Source of the DNA: Phallusia fumigata
Lineage: Eukaryota; Chordata; Ascidiacea; Phlebobranchia; Ascidiidae
Direction: 5' to 3'
Assembly (NCBI GenBank): GCA_008931825.1
Contig: QXVZ01027062.1
Coordinates: 1-36,026, forward strand
Length of the DNA: 36,026 nt
The position numbers were made by a program, and so were the translations under genes. This document shows positions 1-8,900 of the stretch, piece after piece. Below the pieces are notes generated by a model that had not been told where the DNA came from, did not search any database, and worked only from the letters and a program-made list of their open reading frames with translations. Position 1 is the first letter of the stretch, and each line of letters begins with the position of its first letter.

Positions 1-797
1 ACAAAGTTTGCCCCCCACATTTGAGTTTTTCACACCGTTGCGTGACATTTCTTTTCTAGAGAGATTTCGCTTTGTGAATATGATTTCATTTGCTACTTCA
101 AGCACTGGATTAAGCCACTATAGTCTAGGGACCTGTTTACCGTTTGAACGCAGTGTAGGCCTACTAGTTTACAAATTTTGTCAAAATGTCCGTGACTTCA
201 GGCGTCATGTTGATGACGTTACTGCTTTGAAACAAAGAGATCCCCAACTTGGCCCAAAATTGTATTCGAATATAAACTCGTAAATCGCTTGGCGAACCAT
301 GAATAATCACCTCCCGTGCCAACGGTGGCATGCATGCTAGAGGTTGTCGAACCTTGCATTAGGGGAAGCAAATTGTTTCGTAAAGCAAATATTGAAATTG
401 TTAGCTATATTGAAAGACACCAGGGTGTCAGCAAACTGCTTTCACTTCACCGCAGAGGGGCCGGAAGCCCTTTAAAAGACCTAAGCGACTGAGACTTTGG
501 TACCCAAGTGGTGGTGGATTATACGCTATCGTTGCAATGTTGACATCCATAGCAGACGACGAAGTATCATAAGGAAAATCCGGCTTGGCTGCAAATAAAT
601 ATTTAGACACGATTGAAAAGTTTGTGGTGCCACCTAACGATTGAAGCCCTAAGCACATGTTTAGTTGGCCTAATGCTTAATCTATCCCTGATTCAACAAC
701 TTCACAGTATTTGCTTAATTGTGAAAACGCACCTGTCATATCACATAGTCAAATACCATGTCCTCGTGTTCCAGTGACACCGTGTCTCCTTACCCAC

Positions 798-1014
798 AAC
801 GCACCTGTTAAGGCTTGTAACCTTCTAAATTCACTCACCCTGTTTACATTCCCGTTTTAGACGGTTCGAAGAGGAACCAGGTTCCAGTGATAACCCGACG
901 CACTCNAACGCACCTGTTAAGGCTTGTAACCTTCTAAATTCACTCACCCTGTTTACATTCCCGTTTTAGACGGTTCGAAGAGGAACCAGGTTAGAGTGAT
1001 AACCCGACGCACTC
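798..1014. repeat. 108-base direct duplicate flanking a single N (assembly join)
   Basis: Bases 798-905 and 907-1014 are nearly identical, differing mainly at TTCCAG versus TTAGAG, with one N at 906 between them. This is what a scaffolder leaves when two overlapping contig ends or haplotypes are joined without merging. A true tandem duplication is less likely because the same pattern recurs at the N at 11531 and the N at 34522. Confidence 0.85.
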
Positions 1015-1688
1015 AGTTTCAGCAATTTTTGTCGGAAAATTTCCGAGTAACAAGCCACAGTTGTGTAAAAGCGTTTAGCGTGTTAGAAAGTGGGAAGAAT
1101 ATGTTTCTGCTGGGTTGTGGGTTCGTTCCAGTCTAATCACGTTCCAGTCTCTTGTGTGTCTTTGAGCAAAAACGACAATGCTCCAAGCCAGTGAAACAAA
1201 GTACCCCTTGTTTAGGTCAAGAAAGTTGGAACAGAATTGGAGCAAAGCAGTTAGCTTGAACGCTGTTTTGAAGTACTCTTCCATTTTGAACAGTATGCCT
1301 ACAAGCAAATAACGAACAATAAAGTTGGATTAAACGAGGACATGGAAAACGCAAACAAGAATTAAAACAAAATGCATAAAGTCAAATTCGTTTCGGAAAA
1401 AGCAAACTGTCACAAAGATACGATATCAAAATCATAAATAGCATAGCTCTACAGTACATCAGTAGCAGACAGTTGGAATTAAAAAACTGATGGTTTGTTC
1501 AGAAATTTATTTGCTATTAAGATGTTCTCTAAAGATGTAAAAATTTTGCCTTTGCGTTGTCATTAGTATCTGGTCACTGATGAAAATCTTATAAAATGTT
1601 CATTTTTTCAGTACATTGCCCAAGGACGTAAATAGTTGGAATATATAGTGTGTTATAGCACTGCATATATAACGAGAATAACACATAG

Positions 1689-1899
1689 CCATGCGTTTCT
1701 TAATCTTTAAAAGGCGTCGGCCTTTGGAAAAGTTGGTTGGACTTTTGACGCATCAGCGATAAGAGTTTAAACGCTATGTCAAATTTCTTTTTATTGATAC
1801 AAAAACAAAACGAAATATAATTGTGAAAAATGTGCGACGCCCTTGCAAAATTAAAACGGCGCAGCAGGGCGTCGCGACGGAGAGTTTGAGAAACATTGC
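1689..1899. mobile_element. hAT-like MITE with imperfect terminal inverted repeats
   Basis: The right end, read on the minus strand, begins GCAATGTTTCTCAAACTC, the form typical of hAT transposon ends. The left end (GCGTTTCTTAATCTTTAAAAG) is a degraded match, and GGCGTCG-type motifs follow inward from both ends. There is no coding capacity. A 14-base direct repeat, TATAGCACTGCATA, lies outside at 1654-1667 and 1939-1952. It is too far out to be the target duplication, so it is unexplained. Confidence 0.5.
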
Positions 1900-2433
1900 T
1901 AATGTACAAGTACAGTAAATGATTTAAATCATGTATGCTATAGCACTGCATAAAATCAAGGATATGACATTGCGAGAACATGTTCTGGTGAAAAATAGAA
2001 TGACGTCAAAGGCCTGACAATTTTACTGACGATCGGATGCTTGGAAAACGCGCGCCTCATTATCAGGTAGCAGCGTCGGAGCTGGTTGGGCGTTGTTTAT
2101 TTGGACATAGGTCGGTCATTTGTGAGCAGTTGAACCCGCGTTCTGCATACGTTTGTGCTTTATTTGATTTTGGTGGAGTAGTTTTTTGTTTTTTGTACTT
2201 TGTACTAGAGTGTTGAGCATCATGTTACATTTAGCAGAGCGCCGTGTTGTTAACAGGCTGTTTGAATATCTCCATAATTAGCTGACAACATGTTTGCAGC
2301 ATTTTAGCAGGGAAAATACAAAAAATACTTGTGACGACAGTTGTTTAGCTCGACTCAAGGTTAGAACAGAAAAGCACAGAAAACAAAATGCCTTACTGCA
2401 GTTCCATTGTATTGTCTTTCATTTGTTTGTAAT

Positions 2434-2598
2434 AATTACGGTGTAGCTGCAGCGCGTTCAACCTTGATCCATCTATTGTGTCGTTGGCATTTTTGCGCCT
2501 CATACTATTAAAGTTGAGAAGCTATTTCCGGCCTGGTGATTGAATTAGTGCTATTGTGTCGCAGCGATTTCTTTCACCAAGCGAAATAAATTCAACTT
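2434..2598 (+). repeat. Dispersed repeat, copy 1 of 2
   Basis: This stretch matches 32355-32522 in the same orientation. Shared blocks include GTAGCTGCAGCGC, TTTTGCGCCTCATA, CTATTTCCGGCCTGGTGATTG and TTTCTTTCACCAA near the end. It has no ORF and I cannot name its class. It ends about 330 bases before the GPCR start codon. Confidence 0.65.
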
Positions 2599-2699
2599 AA
2601 TTATTTTTCGCTTTGTTGGTGTAGTTTGCTCTTAACATATCATAGTCGATACTTTGCGTTAAACCTTTTAGCGGAACGCTGTACCGGTAATAATACTCG

Positions 2700-2766
2700 G
2701 CTCACTTTCACCACTGGTTGACCTTTCGGGTTCCACTGGGTTGGAGCAATGCCGCTTAAAGTTTAA
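2700..2766 (-). mobile_element. SINE fragment, 3' core only
   Basis: Read on the minus strand, it carries the core CTTAAG..GGCATTGCTCCAACCC, GTGGAACCCGA, GGTTGACC that also ends the full SINE copies at 12526-12680 and 23890-24030. The tRNA-like head is absent here, so this is a 5'-truncated copy. It lies within about 230 bases of the GPCR start codon, inside its likely 5' region. Confidence 0.6.
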
Positions 2767-2928
2767 TAAAGGCAAGACAAAAATCTGTGTTTCCATTTTG
2801 GCGGCCTTGCAAGCATTTGATGAAAATTTAACGTTTATGACAGAATTTTTGCAGGTAAATAAACCTCGTAGGGTGAAAACCAACATTGGCAACATCAAAT
2901 CTGTTTGTTTCGAAACCAAAATTACGTC

Positions 2929-2983
2929 ATGAATCACAAACTTCTTCTCGCGATCGTTGCCTTCTCAGCAATCCAGTATTCTG
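2929..2983 (+). CDS. GPCR exon 1: signal peptide
   Basis: The exon encodes MNHKLLLAIVAFSAIQYSG (last residue completed by the next exon): a basic start, a hydrophobic core and small residues before the likely cut. It ends in phase 1 at the donor GTGAGT. A signal peptide is expected for the extracellular N terminus of an adhesion GPCR. Confidence 0.75.
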
Positions 2984-5900
2984 GTGAGTCAAAATTGATT
3001 TGTTCAAATAAAAAGATTTATTCCATTTTTTATTATTTTAACTGGATAACAAACAAGTAGATGAGACAAACATCAATACTGGTGAAACACAACACAAACT
3101 ACTTTTGTAATAAAACGTTACAACTTATCGCACGAAAGTATGCTTGATTTGTTTCAATAGTATTCAGTTCGTTTTTACCTGTTTAGTTAAAGTACTCGCT
3201 AATACCAAGTTGTCAAAACAAACGTTTCGACAGATTCTTATCTTTGGAGTAGTAAAATGCAAATGTGTAGCAGAACGTGACATTGCGTCCCAGATCGCCA
3301 AACTGTTGCCACATAACTGCTGTCGCTGTTTTGCCGCTCATAAAACTGTTTTGACACTTTTACTCCATTATTGTCGCGAAACAAAAAAACTGAGCTCTTC
3401 TGCCCAGTCTCTGTCCTCGCTCGCCGAATATTTTAATGGCTTAGTGCCGCTATGATTTCTATGCACCAACTAAGTTGATCCCAAGTCCAAACATTTTACA
3501 AACCTTCCACCAACGTTGCCCGTGTTTTCTTCTTAGTTTATCTATTGAGTATGGATGGAGAATATTTGCAAAAACGACGAGCGACGGTCAGCGAGAAAAG
3601 CGGCAAAGTTCGTATAGAAGCAAAACTCAAGACTCACCGCAGGGTGAAGGCCAGAGCTGTCAATCAAACTGCGGAAAGAGGTAAACACGAGTTTTTTTAC
3701 GGGGTTTGAACCCAATCCCGAGGCCGAGGAGGTTTTGACTCCTTTAAATTAATTGACCAGTGGACCCCGTAATACTGTTTGAAAATGAATAAATATGTTC
3801 GTTTATATGAACCAGATCCTGTGACCCCTTGTAGCCTGGTTTCTAGAGCTATGTTTAATCAGTCGTCTTTCGCAAGTTATACCATAGCGGCAGGGATTTC
3901 ATCTTACGCATACAAAGCTCATAAACCCAAAAATCTTTATGCAGACCCCCTGGATATTGGACTCCTGACTTATACACTTGTGTAGCTGCAGGTGAAGAAC
4001 ATAACATTACCATGTAATTTTAACCTATTCGCAACTTGCATCATAAACAGCGTTCAACCGAGCTGCAAGCGCCAAGTTAATAAATCCAAGCCCAGTTTGC
4101 TTGTTCAACATCCGCCAAACGAAATGCGACCGCGAGCGACCACGTGTAAACAGATTTCGCTTTTTTAACCATCGCGCGACACAAAAACGCATTACCGCGT
4201 TTTTGGCATATGTTAACCGGAATGCTGAGAGATGTTGAAGTTGAAATTATTCCACTTTCACCTGCGAGCTGCTGAATCACCTTTTCGTAACAAGATCCGT
4301 ATTAAGCGCTGATTATTTCCGGAACCATATGAACCACAGCACCGATGTGCGTTGTAAAAGATCAGTTTGCTGTCGGCAAGGATGGCTGTACATTGGTGTA
4401 GTTCGGTACAGTGCGAAAATCATGTAAAGATACAGTACGTTGATACGCCCTTCGCAACGAGGTACGTGGTGCGCACAACTCAATACGTACCGTACTGCCA
4501 TCCTTGACTTTCTGTATTTAAGCTTAAGCGAGGGATCATCATTTTTTTCAGAATACTGCGGGGACATTCCGTGTGATAATTTCGTCAAATGCTTGCTGGA
4601 GTCGGAGAATACCCCTGCAAATAAACGCAGTGTAGCTTTGGAACAATGGAACAATTACAAAAACATCAGCTGCGTGAAAGAAGGTAATGTCGATATTCTC
4701 TATTGTTTTGTGTCCAAATCTTAATATAAAAAGCGACGACATTTTCAAGGTTTTTGAACTATCACAGCTTTGCACAGGTTGAAATGCTGGTCCAACTCAA
4801 ACAAGTAACGAGCCACTTTGTTACTTATCCCCGTGTCAACGTTTGGTGAATGATGTTTAACTAATTTTTTTTTAAATTAAAAATTTTTTTTACAAACGAC
4901 CAATAAGATGGAAAACCTTTTCATTTATTTTATTGCGCAAATAATTTACAATCCAACTCAGCGGCTTCTTCGCAAACGATTTACCATACTCGAAATATTA
5001 ATTGTGACACAAATCCTTATTTTGACATATGAAGCTTCGCAAGACGTTGCCTTTTTTCCCTCCGCCCATTGATTTCGGCAGAATAACTGTCGTTTCGCTT
5101 TCAACTGCTTTCAAATACGCGGCGTCCCACGTGTTAAACACCCCTGATTTAATATTTAGTCTTGCTGTACTTATTAATAAATGTTTCCCAACACACTTTA
5201 AGAAACCAAGCGCGTACAGTTACTTGAGTCTTTACGATCGATGACTCGTGTCGAGTTTGCTGTAATAGAGTTTTATAAAATTCCCTTGTGGAAGGTCTTA
5301 GTGGGTAAACATTTCCCTTCCCTCTGCTGTTTATGATGTTGTTTAAACTTTAGGGTAATTTAATTAGACTAGTAACATTTCATGACGAAAATACATAATA
5401 CGTTTATTTTTCAATTCGTAAAGAGGAAGTGGGGGGTAGGTTGCCGATCCCTAGTTTAAATCATAACCACACATTCATATTGGCAAGTATAGCCACTCAT
5501 ACAGTCTAGTAAACATGTATGTGGGGAGAAAAGCCGTGGTTTTCAAACTATGCATCGCGACTCACTGCGGTGCGTCGTTTTAATTTTCCAAAGGCGTCGG
5601 GAATTTTCCAAACCTACACTTGTTTGGTTTATTTTGTAAAGTTTATCAAATTCTTACCGCTGGTGCGTTGAACGTCAGACAAAATTGTCTAAAGGCGTCG
5701 CATCGAAAAACAGTTTTGGAAACACTGCGTTACAAACAAGTTATTGGCTGGAATGGAATTAAGGGTCTGTGGATTACAAAACACTAAAACATATCTTAGT
5801 TTGAGCTCGAATCTAACCAAAACTTGTTTCTAAGGGCCAAGGCTTGGGACGGTAGAAGAGTACTGTAACTTCCTCATGGAAACAGCAGAAGTGCAACTGG

Positions 5901-8900
5901 AATTCTTGAAAGCAGGTAAACTGGTATTGAGTGACATTAGCAGAAGTGCAATTGAGTGACATTTCAATCAACATACTACGTCGGACAACAGCAAAGCGTC
6001 AATCATTTGACTTTTATAAATTAAAATGTCGACATAAACTGGCGCGTATAACTAGACCGTTTTCTTTGTCAAGGTTTTGCTTCAAACACCCGAGTGACAT
6101 TGGTAAGTTAGGCAGGTGTTCAATGCATTAAAAAATGTGGTGTTAAAATATGTTATTCAAAATTGGTCGGATAATTTAACTTATAATACCTAGCTGCAAG
6201 TCCCAATCCGTTTGCTTGTTTGTTAAAATACATGCAGGTAGATAGGCTAACATTAGAGTAGACGGGTTACAGTCTTAATTTAGTTTCACCCTATTGTCAT
6301 CAGGTGTATATCGTTTTGCCCCAACTGTACGTGTGCAGTTGAGGACATTGTTTTTGTGCGAAATATACACACGCCAAAAAAGTACATGTTTTTACAAAAA
6401 TACAGTATGTACAATTTCAAGAAGATACAGTATTTGTGTGAAACATTCTCTACGTTTGGAGAAACTCTATTAAGTCTGTTTACTGAGACTATTTTGAAAC
6501 CATGAATTGTATATTTAAGCATACATTTAAATACATACGATCTAACACAACAAGCATGTCTAGCATCTTTGGGCTGCAGACTTGATGTTTCACTTGCTTT
6601 ATTATTTTGTTTAGGATTAAATTTAAGGACGTTTTTACTCTTTTCCACTTCTACAAAAGACAACCGTTACGACAAAAAAATGCCCTATACAAAAATGGCA
6701 CTTGTTTTGTTGTTATTTAATGCACCGCCTGATCAGTGCGCTGAATAATTGTTCCTGCAGCGCCGAGCGGTCCTCCTGGATGTGACGTAACAAAACATTA
6801 CGTCACTTTCAGCGTATTTTCGCGCACCTTATTTCCGGTATGAAATAGAAATGATAAACAACATCTGGTGTCAGGAAAACCTGTGTTTTATCGTGTACAT
6901 TGTGTTTGATGACAACCACACAAAGTCTGCTAAATTGCGGGGGAAAAAACTCATTTTAAAACTGTCGTATCGCTTTCAGGTATAACTACGTTTCCAGCGC
7001 ATGGATTTGTCCTGAGTAGAAACATCACCAACAGCAGTTATGTGGGACCCGACACTTGTGGGAGCAACGGAGTTTTCACAAGCCCTGCCGACGAAAAAAC
7101 TAATCTACTTGTTACGTGTCTGGGGCAAGCTGCCGGGATTGACTACGTGGTTATTGGTCAGTAAGTTTGCTTGTGTTTTGGCTCCGTAGAGGGCCAGTGG
7201 TCAGCACAGCTAGTGTCATTTTTGGCGTGAGACCAAATATAATTCCCTGTGTTTTAATTTTCACAACAAATCAAACGATCCTTTTAATTTTCGAGCCACT
7301 TTTATCTCGCGTTTTCGGACTTCAGAAAGAAGCGCGTTCGCAAACCCGTTTTTAACAAGAAGCAAACAATCGCTTAATTAACACATCGCATTGAAATGTT
7401 TCCCATGTTCAGGAATAGGTTGCGAAAGTAAAGAGCTCTTTGGCGGGTCGCTGCCTTAAACATCGTATAGACCCGACTTTTGACTAAAAAGACAAAAGTT
7501 GACCAAAAAAGCCCGACTTTAACTAAAGGACTCAGGATTGAATTAAGGCACCAACTGCAAGGGTTCAACATAGGTCACCAAACATGTTTGCAAACATTGT
7601 GGTCTCCGCAGATGTGATGTCTTTCAACGAAAGTTACCCCGAACACCAAGAGGCTTACAGAAAGAGCGACAACACTTCGCTTTCATTCACCAACTGGGTT
7701 GACGAACCCCTGAGCAATGAGACGGGTTTTCTGTGTGGTGCCATTGACGTCGTTTTCAATGAGACTTACTGGATCAATGTTAATTGCAGCTCGCCAATGG
7801 ACATTGTGTGCACATATCCAAGTAAGTTACTTGTTTGTTTGTTTATATTATCCTCGGTGAGCGGAACAACGTGTGAATGCGTTATATGTTCGAGTCCCTC
7901 TTCAAGCTACCTGTGGTAATTCATACTCTCTATAGCGTCATTTTTTCGCAGCTTAATATCGTAGCTGATGGCATGGTTATTGGCGAAACGTATGATGAAT
8001 AAAGCATGTTGTTTTAAGAACAATTTAGACCAGAATATTTAGAATGGATTTTTATTTTTTATTTTCAGTCAAGGTGTCGAAAATCGTGAAACACTTGGAA
8101 CTTGTAGTGGGCGGGGCGGGAACGAACACAGCGAACCTGCAGAAAATAGAGGAAAGCACAGAAGAAGCTTCGCGCAACCCGATCCTGGCAGGAGAGGAAA
8201 TCCTCAACCTAAATACTGTTCAGATGTCAGTGAAGATAAATACGACTGCAGAGAACGACACTTATCGACCTCCTGAACTGAATATGGACGTGGCTGAAAC
8301 CAACATTGAAGTGAACACGAGCGGTGTGGAAGAAGTGGTGACGACAGTCGTCGCCTTCACGCGCGAAACGAACGAAACACTTCAAACTTACACGCATGGT
8401 AACACGAGCTCGCTCGCTGTGCGGACTCTAGAACCACCAGACGAGGTACCTTACGTGACTGTGTCGAGCTGGGATGCTAACGAGTTCCTGGAACCGGGAT
8501 CTAGCGCTTTCGGAAGAAAGAAACGACAGGCTCATACAGTTTTGCTTAACGAAACTCTAAACGCAACTGTCAGGATTGCCTTCAAGAAAGTGGAAGCGCG
8601 GAAGCTCTGCCACAGAATAACCCTAGAGATGCTGAACAAAAGCCAACTAAGAATCAACGAACTAGCCAGGGAATGCCGTTTCCTCAACCCATCTCAGTTG
8701 TACGATACAACCGGTTGCGCCACTGTAACATTGGAAAACGATACAACCCTGTGCACTTGTAGTCACACCACAATGTTCACAGTACTCCTCGCTGTCACCA
8801 GAGTCACTGTTCCGGACGGAGTGAAGGTAATTTGCAAACACGTAACAGTAGCAAGTTGTTTTCGTTGGTTGCCAGTCATAAAAACGGAGCATGCCTCTTT

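Larger units (their letters stand above)
1..2928. other. Upstream intergenic region, no supported gene
   Basis: I find no ORF here that I recognise and no chain of exons with matching splice phases. The longest open frames (8-283 on +, 428-658 on -) have no recognisable motif. The stretch holds a duplicated block around an N, a hAT-like MITE, a dispersed repeat and a SINE fragment, listed separately. A CRE-like octamer TGACGTCA lies at 2001-2008, about 0.9 kb before the first start codon; a single octamer is weak evidence for a promoter. Confidence 0.5.

Noticed and set aside
8..283. 91-residue ORF at the window start
   Set aside because: No known motif, no signal peptide, no exon-like borders. 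It could be a piece of a gene lying outside the window but nothing supports it.
428..658. 76-residue minus-strand ORF
   Set aside because: No recognised domain and no flanking exons in phase.
6286..6663. 125-residue ORF on the minus strand
   Set aside because: It lies inside GPCR intron 2, has no recognisable motif or splice partners, and its composition is that of AT-rich noncoding DNA.
7157..7165. GTAAGT at 7161 as donor for GPCR exon 3
   Set aside because: It is the better consensus but leaves phase 2, while the next exon (lectin-like) is open only in phase 1; GTCAGT at 7157 keeps the frame.
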